A DNA stretch of 64,000 nucleotides, taken from positions 1-64,000 of the forward strand of contig NZ_JANRHH010000041.1 of assembly GCF_030433435.1 (NCBI RefSeq). Direction: 5' to 3'. The DNA is from Polycladomyces subterraneus (GTDB lineage Bacteria; Bacillota; Bacilli; Thermoactinomycetales; JIR-001). A model generated the notes under the pieces. The model searched no databases and had not been told where the DNA came from. It saw only the letters and a program-made list of their open reading frames with translations. Below are positions 37,380 through 44,455 of the stretch, piece by piece. Each line of letters opens with the position of its first letter. Positions within the stretch are counted from its first letter, which is position 1. Made by a program: the position numbers and the translations under genes.

Positions 37380-38666
37380 ATGAAAAGATTGGTCACCAAT
37401 TTGACCTTTCAAGTGCTGACTGCCATTACGCTCGGTATCATTTTGGGTACTTTGGCTCCTGAAACAGCCAAAGCCATGAAACCGATTGGAGACGTTTTTA
37501 TCAATATGGTAAAGATGGTGATCGCCCCGATCGTCTTCCTGACCATCGTTGTCGGGATTGCCAAAATGGGCGATATGAAAAAGGTGGGGAGAGTGGGCGG
37601 AAAGGCGCTCCTCTACTTTGAGATTGTAACCACCATCGCTTTGGCCATCGGCCTCATTGTTGCCAATGTGGTGAAACCCGGTGTGGGTGTTCATCTGGAC
37701 CCAAGTCAAGGGCAGGATCAAGTTTCACAATATGTAAGTGAAGGGAAGAAGATGAATCTGGTTGATTTCCTGGTTCATATCGTTCCCTCCAATGTCGTAG
37801 ATGCCTTTGCCAAAGGTGACACCCTGCAGGTCGTCTTCTTTTCCATACTGTTCGGATTCGCTTTGGCCGCACTCGGCAATTTCGGGAAACCGCTGATCGA
37901 TCTGTTAGACCAGATCTCCAAAGTGTTTTTCAAGATTGTCAACATCATCATGCGGGTAGCTCCGCTCGGTGCCTTTGGGGCGATGTCTTACACCATCGGA
38001 AAATACGGCCTGTCCTCACTCATTCCGCTGGGCAAACTGATGCTGGCCGTCTACATCACCATGTTCCTGTTCGTCTTCATCGTCTTGAATCTGATTTGCC
38101 GGATGTACGGGTTCAGTCTGTGGAACTACCTAAAATTTATCAAAGAAGAATTGCTCATCGTACTTGGGACCTCCTCGTCCGAATCCGTTTTGCCCCGCAT
38201 GATGAAGCGGATGGAAGAATACGGTTGTTCCAAATCGGTGGTCGGCTTGGTTCTGCCGACGGGCTATGCCTTCAACTTGGACGGTACATCGATTTATTTG
38301 ACTATGGCCGTCGTATTCTTGGCCCAGGTGAGCGGTGTTGATCTGAGTTTGACACAGGAGCTGACGATTCTCGCTATCCTGATGCTGACTTCAAAAGGAG
38401 CGGCGACGGTGACGGGTGGCGGATTTATTGTGCTAGCCTCCACGTTGAGCGCCACACATGCGATTCCCTTGGAGGGATTGGCTCTATTGCTCGGTGTAGA
38501 CCGCTTCATGTCTGAAGCACGAGCCATTGTGAACATGATCGGAAATGGTATCGCTACGATCGTCGTGGCCAAAAGTGAAAACGAATTCCAGCCTCATCAT
38601 CCACAATTCGGCAAACAGCATGGTGACACCTCTCCTTCCGACGCGGTAGGAACGGATGTATCATAA
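37380..38666 (+). CDS. dctA: C4-dicarboxylate/proton or sodium symporter DctA
   Basis: Dicarboxylate/amino acid:cation symporter family, 428 residues, eight helices and two re-entrant loops. The loop HP1 motif [18 protein letters not shown] and the TM7 segment [20 protein letters not shown] are of the DctA type (succinate, fumarate, malate) rather than the glutamate type; the TM8 region ends in [22 protein letters not shown] precedes the ATG by nine bases. It diverges from the kynurenine operon and has its own terminator. Confidence 0.93.
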   Translation: MKRLVTNLTFQVLTAITLGIILGTLAPETAKAMKPIGDVFINMVKMVIAPIVFLTIVVGIAKMGDMKKVGRVGGKALLYFEIVTTIALAIGLIVANVVKPGVGVHLDPSQGQDQVSQYVSEGKKMNLVDFLVHIVPSNVVDAFAKGDTLQVVFFSILFGFALAALGNFGKPLIDLLDQISKVFFKIVNIIMRVAPLGAFGAMSYTIGKYGLSSLIPLGKLMLAVYITMFLFVFIVLNLICRMYGFSLWNYLKFIKEELLIVLGTSSSESVLPRMMKRMEEYGCSKSVVGLVLPTGYAFNLDGTSIYLTMAVVFLAQVSGVDLSLTQELTILAILMLTSKGAATVTGGGFIVLASTLSATHAIPLEGLALLLGVDRFMSEARAIVNMIGNGIATIVVAKSENEFQPHHPQFGKQHGDTSPSDAVGTDVS

Positions 38667-38678
38667 AGCGCACAAATG

Positions 38679-38716
38679 AACCGGCTCCCTACGCGAAGGA
38701 GTCGGTTTTCGTTTCT
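38679..38716 (+). terminator. Terminator of dctA
   Basis: AACCGGCTCC pairs with GGAGTCGGTT (one G-T pair) over a 9-nt loop, then TTCGTTTC, 13 bp after the stop codon. Confidence 0.8.
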
Positions 38717-38830
38717 ACTACATTCCGAGCGTTTTGGGCTTGAGTATATTTTGATAACTTGCCCACGATTATCGCACACTTTGTTCATCTTTTGTTAAAG
38801 CAAATCCAACGAAAAAGGATGGATAAAAAG

Positions 38831-39433
38831 ATGGCAAATATCAACGAAAAGATCACTGTCATTGTCGAAAAAACAGGGAAACGAACCATAACCAAGTCTC
38901 CTCTATCTGGAAAATCAAAAGCTGTGGTGATTATCAACAACCAGTTCACTAATGCACCAAATACTACGCAAATTGCGAGTGGGGCTGGTCGAAGCAGCGC
39001 TGCAGGAAGTAATGTGGCTATTGCTTCGTCAAACACCCGTCAGCAACAGAGTGTGGGCGCTGGAGGAAAAGCCAAAAACGTTGGAATAAAGGGTAAACGG
39101 TATGTGACGCACAAAAAGCATGGAAAGAAGAACAATGCCAAAGAAATCGTCATCGTCATCAATAATCAGGTCGTCAAGCGGAGCAAACGCAAATCCACTT
39201 CGTCGGCTACTCAGGTGGCAAGCGGTAGTGGAACCTACAGCACAAGTGGTACCAATTCTGCAATCGAAAGCTCAAATACAAAACAGCAACATGCCGTTGG
39301 CGGAGGCCCAGGATCTCGTGCAATAAACAAGTTGATAAAGGGTAAACAAAAAGAAATCGGACTACGCCGACGAAAACCAATTAAGCGATCTTGGCACTCC
39401 ACACGGTTAAAACACCGCAGGAACTCACTTTAG
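38831..39433 (+). CDS. Two-repeat Ser/Thr/Gly-rich basic protein
   Basis: A 200-residue protein built from two imperfect copies of one module. Repeat 1 (about residues 25-80) and repeat 2 (about 100-155) share a hydrophobic VVIINNQ or IVIVINNQ strand, then TQIASGAG or TQVASGSG, a Ser/Gly/Thr/Asn-rich run, SSNTRQQ or SSNTKQQ and a Gly stretch. The termini and linkers are strongly basic (KHGKKNNAK, RRRKPIKRS). There is no signal peptide or transmembrane helix. The pattern recalls short beta-strand repeats of spore-coat proteins such as the GerP group, but I do not recognise the family. An ATG four codons earlier is an alternative start. Confidence 0.7.
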   Translation: MANINEKITVIVEKTGKRTITKSPLSGKSKAVVIINNQFTNAPNTTQIASGAGRSSAAGSNVAIASSNTRQQQSVGAGGKAKNVGIKGKRYVTHKKHGKKNNAKEIVIVINNQVVKRSKRKSTSSATQVASGSGTYSTSGTNSAIESSNTKQQHAVGGGPGSRAINKLIKGKQKEIGLRRRKPIKRSWHSTRLKHRRNSL

Positions 39434-39560
39434 GCGCCGTTGGCTTCTTGGGTCATTCGCGTCTGCAGTCCGTTTCCCGTCTCGGGCCTCATCCTCCTGC
39501 CTATACGATTCTGCGATTCTTACTATATGTACCCACAAAGACGTTACCGGCACACTGGTT

Positions 39561-39934
39561 TTAACCTATCACTCTCATTGTTTTCCCTAAACGAGTTATA
39601 GTTGTTTGATTACATTTTCCTGAACAGGACGGCAATTCATCCAATGGAAAACAAAATGCCATTAAAACCAAATCAATACCAGCTTGTTTTAACTGATCAA
39701 TTGCCTCCCTGGAAAATAGCGAGGTAGTGTTTTTGAATGGGACGAGGTTGCATTGTTCCACCTTTAATTTCGTAGTAATTCCCTTGAAAGGAAAATTCGT
39801 CGTTCTGCCACAGCCCTTAAAATCGGGGCCGCCAATACGTTGCCTTGGTATCCCCAAAAATATTTCGGTCTTTTCAAAATATGCTTATAAAGATGAAATA
39901 GATCCTTTTCTTCGATGGTGTACGTGACCTGCAT
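39561..39934 (-). pseudogene. Small frameshifted gene
   Basis: A good start (GTGGAGGAAAGAAC before ATG) opens MQVTYTIEEKDLFHLYKHIL and continues about 57 codons to a stop. A second frame takes over inside this stretch and continues to the end (TTKLKVEQCNLVPF ... SREAIDQLKQAGIDL ... TRLGKTMRVIG). Together they suggest a gene of about 120 codons broken by a frameshift. The opening is reminiscent of YcxB-like proteins, but not enough to name it. Confidence 0.4.
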
Positions 39935-40162
39935 GTTCTTTCCTCCACAATTAATTAAGTAACTTCACTAACCACATTTGTTGTTTCACTAACCCCCAGT
40001 CAGAAGGGGAAACAGGAACAGATCATCCAATTTTTTCTAAATAAGAAGGTAGCTTTGAAACACCTCTTCTTCATTGGACCAGCTTGCCATGGTTCTCCTC
40101 CCCTCATATAATATTTTCGTTATGACCTCCTTTTTTTCGACGACCTGTGCCTCTGGGAGGTT

Positions 40163-40190
40163 ATGTCCGCTAATTGTATTTAGCGGACAT
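40163..40190. repeat. 28-bp palindromic element, copy 1
   Basis: ATGTCCGCTAA and TTAGCGGACAT are perfect 11-bp arms over a 6-bp spacer. A near-identical 28-bp element occurs near 63,045, also in a gene-poor region. Possibly a recombinase or transposase binding site. Confidence 0.7.
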
Positions 40191-40227
40191 TATGGAGGGT
40201 GGATGTAGCGACTGCTATCTCCCTAGA

Positions 40228-40258
40228 AAATAGAAAAAGAGCTGTTAAATGGCTCTTT
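40228..40258 (-). terminator. Terminator of the 2'-5' RNA ligase-like gene
   Basis: On the minus strand AAAGAGC and GCTCTTT pair around a short loop, followed by TTCTATTTTC, 5 bp after the stop codon. Confidence 0.75.
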
Positions 40259-40262
40259 TGAT

Positions 40263-40805
40263 TTATTGTCTGCCAAATAGATATCGCTCAAGTAAAATTT
40301 GTTTACCTTTTGTTTCGTAAATAAGGGCAAGGTTGTCCACATTAATTTCCCATGTTAAATCAATATAGCTATTTAAATAAGATATCAGTTTAGAAACATT
40401 TTTATCTGTTACATCACCATGAGCAAGAGTGATATGTGGCAACCATTTTTGTTCGTCGTAATAATCAACTTCATCTGTAACAAACATAGAAGTTTCTTGC
40501 CAGATTTGTTGATGTAATTTGTTTAGTTCATTACTTCGAACGACTGGTACATATACAACTGGTTTTTTACCTGTAAAGAGACCTAAACCTGTTGCATGAA
40601 TAGTAAACGGTTTTTGTCTTTGGGCCAGCTGAGATAATACTGGGAGCATTTTTTCTAAATCGTAACCTCTAGCCACTTGGTAGGAGAAGTGAGGATAAGG
40701 CGTTATATAAATTCCTTCAATATGAAACCTCTTTTTTAATTCGGCCCAAATCCATTCTACTTTTTTATAATGAGACTCATCTAATAGCGAAACAACCGCG
40801 TGCAT
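40263..40805 (-). CDS. 2'-5' RNA ligase / 2H phosphoesterase family protein
   Basis: A 180-residue member of the 2H phosphoesterase superfamily. The two catalytic H-x-S/T motifs are visible as PHFSYQVA (about residue 44) and PHITLAHGD (about residue 131), with the expected spacing. Such proteins act on cyclic phosphates or RNA ends; the substrate here is unknown. Translation probably starts at the ATG (MHAVVSLLD) after GGTGATGG; a TTG six codons earlier is possible. Monocistronic by its terminator. Confidence 0.85.
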   Translation of the reverse strand: MHAVVSLLDESHYKKVEWIWAELKKRFHIEGIYITPYPHFSYQVARGYDLEKMLPVLSQLAQRQKPFTIHATGLGLFTGKKPVVYVPVVRSNELNKLHQQIWQETSMFVTDEVDYYDEQKWLPHITLAHGDVTDKNVSKLISYLNSYIDLTWEINVDNLALIYETKGKQILLERYLFGRQ

Positions 40806-40859
40806 ATTTCCATCACCAGCCAATTATAAGTTCCAAATTTAATTCTGGTTTTGGAACTT

Positions 40860-40893
40860 ACAGCCCCTCCTATTTGTTAGCAGGAGGGGCTGT
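40860..40893. terminator. GC-rich hairpin downstream of the acetyltransferase
   Basis: ACAGCCCCTCCT and AGGAGGGGCTGT form a perfect 12-bp stem over a 10-nt loop. There is no U-tract on either side, so function as a terminator is uncertain. Confidence 0.45.
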
Positions 40894-40954
40894 TCCGTCT
40901 ACGCTGTGTTCTCATATACAGGCATACCCCTTGACGATAACACCGTCTTTTGTT

Positions 40955-41437
40955 TTATTCCGATGAAGTGACTGTTTCTTGAGTGATCCCATACCCCACC
41001 TTCCTAATCAACTCCATGTGCCGTTCAGGGCTCCGCAAAGGTTGAAAACCGTACTGGGCGTAAAGACCGTGTGCGTCTCGGGTGCCCAAGGTGATCCGGG
41101 CCAATCGGGCCAACGACGGGTGGGACACCACCGTCTCCACCAACCACTTTCCCAACCCTTGTCCACGGTATTCAGGTAGTACAAATACGTCGCACAAATA
41201 AGCGTAACGGGCGAAGTCCGTGACCACACGAGCGAAACCGATTTGACTTTCTCCGTCATACATGCCGAAACAAAGGGAATGCTGGATGGAGGTTACGACC
41301 AGGTCCATAGGTATACCACGAGCCCAATACGATTCTTCAGACAAATAACGGTGAATAACATCAACCTGCAATCGAGACGAATCGGTGAAGATCCGATATG
41401 GCCCCATCGTTTTTTCAAATATGGCGGGCTTGTTCAT
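40955..41437 (-). CDS. GNAT-family acetyltransferase
   Basis: A 160-residue N-acetyltransferase. Acetyl-CoA binding motif A reads VFVLPEYRGQGLGKWLVETV, and the C-terminal motif B contains ARITLGTRDAHGLYAQYGF. The substrate is unknown. Its ATG overlaps the stop codon of a 27-residue hydrophobic peptide ORF in ATGA, and only a weak GGGGTG lies before it, so translation probably depends on coupling to the peptide. The open frame that continues upstream is an off-frame reading of the peptide cassette. Confidence 0.88.
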   Translation of the reverse strand: MNKPAIFEKTMGPYRIFTDSSRLQVDVIHRYLSEESYWARGIPMDLVVTSIQHSLCFGMYDGESQIGFARVVTDFARYAYLCDVFVLPEYRGQGLGKWLVETVVSHPSLARLARITLGTRDAHGLYAQYGFQPLRSPERHMELIRKVGYGITQETVTSSE

Positions 41438-41517
41438 GGTTTCACCCCAGAGATGTAGGTGACATGTACCACCTGTACGATCAACGCCAAAAGCATGATC
41501 GTTTCTTTCATCCGCAT
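41434..41517 (-). CDS. 27-residue hydrophobic peptide coupled to acetyltransferase
   Basis: Paralogue of the peptide at 32.5 kb: KETIMLLALIVQ followed by VVHVTYISGVKP, one predicted helix. GGAGG stands seven bases before the ATG (GGAGGGGAGGTG), and the same masking hairpin is present. Here the stop codon overlaps the acetyltransferase start (ATGA) and the terminator and antisense-RNA module of copy A are absent. It may work as a translational leader, or the peptide may be a toxin whose control has been replaced. Confidence 0.55.
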   Translation of the reverse strand: MRMKETIMLLALIVQVVHVTYISGVKP

Positions 41518-41522
41518 CACCT

Positions 41523-41551
41523 CCCCTCCGTCGCAGTAGCGACCGAAGGGG
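41523..41551 (-). promoter_or_regulatory. Hairpin masking the peptide ribosome-binding site (B)
   Basis: CCCCTTCGGTCGC against GCGACGGAGGGG around TACT. Arms differ from copy A on both sides while pairing is kept at the outer end, suggesting selection for the structure. Confidence 0.65.
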
Positions 41552-41639
41552 ACCACGCCCCGCTGTCAACCCTTCCCAACTGTTCCCCACACTCTGGAAT
41601 ACATATACAACGTTTGAGTGCTAGAAACCTGCTACGTCT

Positions 41640-41675
41640 AGGAGCCCGGGGACGAGCCCCCGGGCTCCGGGGTCC
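41640..41675. repeat. GC-rich hairpin repeat, copy 1 (half element)
   Basis: GGAGCCCGGGG-ACGAGC-CCCCGGGCTCC is a perfect stem, followed by GGGGTCC. It corresponds to the first half of the element at 43,864. Confidence 0.7.
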
Positions 41676-41881
41676 AGTGGAAAGGCGAGTTTCTCGAATA
41701 AGACACTACTTTTAAGGTCAGGTGGGGCGGCTGAGGCTCCAACGTAAGGCGGGGTGCACTAAATATCGCGCCGCAACAGCGCTGAAAGAGTTACGTGATG
41801 CAAACATCATCCCGGAAACGAAAAAACACCACAAAAACAGTTAATCCTGTCGCAGCCCGTGAAGGAGGGAGACAGATAAAT

Positions 41882-42133
41882 ATGCTATATTCTTGTCTAT
41901 GTTGTGGATTTTTGACATATCCTGAGGAACCAGGAGATACTTATAACATTTGCCCCGTATGTTATTGGGAAGATGATCCAGTTCAGAATGATGATCCTAC
42001 ATTTTCTGGTGGAGCAAATTCGATGAGCTTATTAGAAGCGAGAGACAATTTTAGAAAATATAGTGCTATATCCTTGGAATTTGTAAAGAGAGTAAGAAAA
42101 CCACTTCCCGAAGAATACCCTGATAACTGTTAA
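41882..42133 (+). CDS. CPCC-type cysteine-rich protein
   Basis: An 83-residue protein with a zinc-ribbon-like pair of cysteine knuckles: YSCLCCGFLTYPEEPGDTY then CPVCYWEDDPVQ. This is the signature of the cysteine-rich CPCC family, small proteins often found as orphan genes or next to polymorphic toxins. AGGAGGG lies 12 bases before the ATG; the longer frame upstream is unlikely to be translated. No toxin gene is adjacent. Confidence 0.85.
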   Translation: MLYSCLCCGFLTYPEEPGDTYNICPVCYWEDDPVQNDDPTFSGGANSMSLLEARDNFRKYSAISLEFVKRVRKPLPEEYPDNC

Positions 42134-42180
42134 CAAATAACTCTTATTTGGTCGATTCACGTGAGCAGGTTCGCTAGTTA

Positions 42181-42290
42181 GGGGGCGGCTCCCCGGGGCC
42201 TGGTCTCAGCAAGCCCCGGGGGCCTATATCGGAGCGAACGGGTGGCCGCGGCGCCGCCGCGGGCGGCCGTCTCCGCGGAGTCCCGGGGAA
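42181..42290. repeat. GC-rich hairpin repeat, copy 2
   Basis: About 110 bp of nearly pure G and C: a CCCCGGGGC/GCCCCGGGG hairpin, then GGTGGCCGCGG followed by CGCGGGCGGCCGTC and CGCGGAGTC. The second part aligns with copy 3. No coding potential. Confidence 0.7.
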
Positions 42291-42311
42291 AGGATTTGCC
42301 ACCTTTGATCC

Positions 42312-42350
42312 ATAAAAACCCGGACAGGTGTGTACCTGCCGGGTCTTTTT
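42312..42350. terminator. Bidirectional terminator
   Basis: ACCCGGACAGGT and ACCTGCCGGGT pair with one bulge over GTGT. T-tracts flank both sides (CTTTTT on plus; TTTTTATGG on minus), so it can end the minus-strand membrane-protein gene. Confidence 0.85.
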
Positions 42351-42405
42351 CACCCGTAGGAAGATTTACTAAGGGCCACGGTACCATGAGCGGTTATGGA
42401 TTTTG

Positions 42406-43173
42406 TTAAGAATGAACGGGTTTAAAGGAATTGGCGATGTTTAGCAAAACGTCTTTGGTTGGTTTGGGCTCGTTTTTAGAGGGTGAATAACTTAGTCGAT
42501 AACTGAACCCTTTTTGATACCACGTCAAATCGTAGTATTCATATTCATCATCTGGTATGTCAGTTTCTTCGTAGTCTGCTTTGATTCCATTTTTGAGGGT
42601 GGCATTGTTCAAAAACAACTCCTGATCCTCATCTTGATTGATATACAGGGTTAGGTGAGTGTCACCATGTTCATAAAACACGTCCATTTCGTAATGGAAT
42701 AGGCCCGCTTTTACTACGGCATATTGCTTTGTTGGTTTAAACGGCAGTTTTGCTGGCAGTTGCACAGGATACCCGTATTCCGTTACAGCTTGGGGAATGG
42801 GTTGAGGTGGATTGAGCCATCGAGGCAACATGAAACTGGTTAGGAATACCAATATGCTTAACACAAACCTGAGTCCCCTGCTGATCCATCGGTAATATAT
42901 GGTTTGTTTATATCGCTGTTTCATCTCCTGATTTAATTTCACTTGATAACGATTTTCGAGATAGAGCATGATAAAAAATACGATGACGATGATGCCCACC
43001 ATCCCCCAAGAGCCCATGGTCCTGATTATGTTAGGTTGAAAAGATAAGGAGAAAAGCAAAGAGATCAGTGGATAATAAGCGAAGTGGATCATCTCAGCCC
43101 TTAAAAATCGTGGGTAACTCTCCCCATAAATCTCATGCAATTCTGTATGGATGTGGTTAAGCCACTTGTTCAT
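42406..43173 (-). CDS. Hypothetical membrane-anchored protein
   Basis: 255 residues. Two hydrophobic segments near 27-50 and 52-72 form a hairpin, a third lies near 102-120 after a basic loop, and the C-terminal 130 residues, rich in Asp/Glu/Tyr (DDEYEYYDLTWYQ), would be extracytoplasmic. The latter region resembles DUF4367-type outer domains only in general style. Not recognised. Its terminator follows the stop codon; it is preceded by AT-rich sequence. Confidence 0.65.
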   Translation of the reverse strand: MNKWLNHIHTELHEIYGESYPRFLRAEMIHFAYYPLISLLFSLSFQPNIIRTMGSWGMVGIIVIVFFIMLYLENRYQVKLNQEMKQRYKQTIYYRWISRGLRFVLSILVFLTSFMLPRWLNPPQPIPQAVTEYGYPVQLPAKLPFKPTKQYAVVKAGLFHYEMDVFYEHGDTHLTLYINQDEDQELFLNNATLKNGIKADYEETDIPDDEYEYYDLTWYQKGFSYRLSYSPSKNEPKPTKDVLLNIANSFKPVHS

Positions 43174-43305
43174 ATGCGGTTGACTCCTTTATCTATCTCT
43201 GAGGTCGCTATTCATTTATTCGTGCTCCCGCTTGGAATTTAGGTCCGCTTAGAGCCTTTTTTGTCGAACTGAAATGGAAAAAGATCAATGAAGGGAGGCT
43301 CTTCT

Positions 43306-43392
43306 ATGTTCAGGACGAATCCATCCAGAGAGTTTCAACCGGAGACGGTCAACATAGAAGACCTTGTCCGCGTTTGGGTATTGAACAAGTGA
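43306..43392 (+). pseudogene. IS1182-family transposase N-terminal fragment
   Basis: 28 codons (MFRTNPSREFQPETVNIEDLV...) after GGGAGG. The opening resembles the first residues of IS1182-type transposases, where it would continue into a PKDHLLRKI-like segment; here it stops after seven unrelated codons. The rest of the element is gone. Confidence 0.4.
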
Positions 43393-43428
43393 AGTTTATG
43401 AGGAGTTTTTTTAGGAAGGATGTATAAA

Positions 43429-43781
43429 ATGAGTTTGTCTAGGTTTCACCATCAGAAAAGAGTTCGTCAGCATTTTACCGAGATTCCTGTTTTAATGAGA
43501 AGGAAATCAAGGTAATGAGCTATCATATGCAAGGTATGGATATGTATTTTGATTACCCTTTATATTTTCGGATCCCTTTCGGCTCACACGTATTTTGGGC
43601 ATATAACTTGGAGCACTTAAAATACATAGAAAGCTTGGTTCGGGCGGGGATTAGGGATACTACTCATCATGGTGGTGTGGCCAGCAGGCTTCCTAAGTGG
43701 ATCAAACCGGCGAAAAATCGTCAGCAATTATTAAAGAAGATACAAATATTGTACGAAAAATATTTATCAGACACTCCCTAG
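43429..43781 (+). pseudogene. Frameshifted conserved hypothetical gene
   Basis: A first frame with AGGAAGGA before its ATG reads MSLSRFHHQKRVRQHFTEIP and ends at codon 29. The continuation lies two bases out of frame: MSYHMQGMDMYFDYPLYFRI, then IPFGSHVFWAYNLEHLKYIE and a basic end. The combined product, about 115 residues, looks like a short conserved Bacillota protein of unknown role. Either a single-base frameshift killed it or only the second part is translated. Confidence 0.5.
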
Positions 43782-43863
43782 TACCAGCGATGCTGTCACC
43801 AGGAGCAAAGTAAGTTGATTTCATTGTGTAGATGGAGAGTGAAACAGATAAGAGGGTATAAAT

Positions 43864-43953
43864 GGAGCCCGGGGCCGAGCACCCGGGCTCCGGGGTCACC
43901 GGAGCCGAATGGGTGGCCGCGGCGGTGCCGCGGGCGTCCGTCTCGGCGGAGTC
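43864..43953. repeat. GC-rich hairpin repeat, copy 3 (full element)
   Basis: Two hairpins: GGAGCCCGGGG/CCCGGGCTCC as in copy 1, then GTGGCCGCGGCGGTGCCGCGG as in copy 2, ending CGGCGGAGTC. Copies 1-3 occur within 2.3 kb in an otherwise AT-rich region. Confidence 0.75.
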
Positions 43954-44037
43954 TGTAAAAGGAAAAGAGAAACGAGGTTCTGGATAGGAAGCTGACGGAT
44001 CAGTCTTTGCCTGAGTGGGCTTTCTTTTTTCAGCAGC

Positions 44038-44455
44038 TCAGGAATCGTTAAGATGATATGTGTTTCTTCCCTCAGCTAATAGCGCCTTGATCGCCAGACG
44101 AGCGTATTTGTCAAACAGCATGGAGTCGATATTATACGCGTTACGCATCACTTCCAAGGCATTATTGACGACGTCATTGTCCGTTTGCCCGGGGAACCGC
44201 TCCAACAGGTTCAGCCCGATCGCGTATTTGTTAGACGAAACGTCGAAGTACAGGTCCTTTTTGCGGCAACAGGTCAAGGTAGGTTTTGAAAACCCCCGTA
44301 AAAGAAGCCTTGTAGACCGGGCTGGCAACAATGATGGCATCCGCTTTCTCCACCAACTCATTCGCTTGTTGGATGGCGGGGTCAAAATGCGCGGAGATCA
44401 GATCCTCCGCCGGAAGATCGGAAACGTTGATCGGCACGCCCTTCTCATTCAACAC
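44038..44455 (-). pseudogene. Chimeric NADPH-dependent FMN reductase pseudogene
   Basis: The minus-strand frame at 44,455-44,231 encodes the middle of a flavoreductase (KADAIIVASPVYKASFTGVF, then KTYLDLLPQKG). The N-terminal flavin-binding start is missing. Downstream another frame contributes KYAIGLNLLERFPGQTDNDV up to NTYHLND, which I do not recognise and which is not part of that family. The 5' side is joined directly to the end of the cobyric acid synthase gene. Two deletions are the simplest explanation. Confidence 0.6.

Larger units (their letters stand above)
41434..41640 (-). repeat. Peptide cassette, copy B
   Basis: Second copy of the ~210-bp unit, diverged but colinear from the peptide gene through the hairpin to GAAACCTGCTACGTC. 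A GC-rich hairpin repeat abuts its outer edge. Confidence 0.8.
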
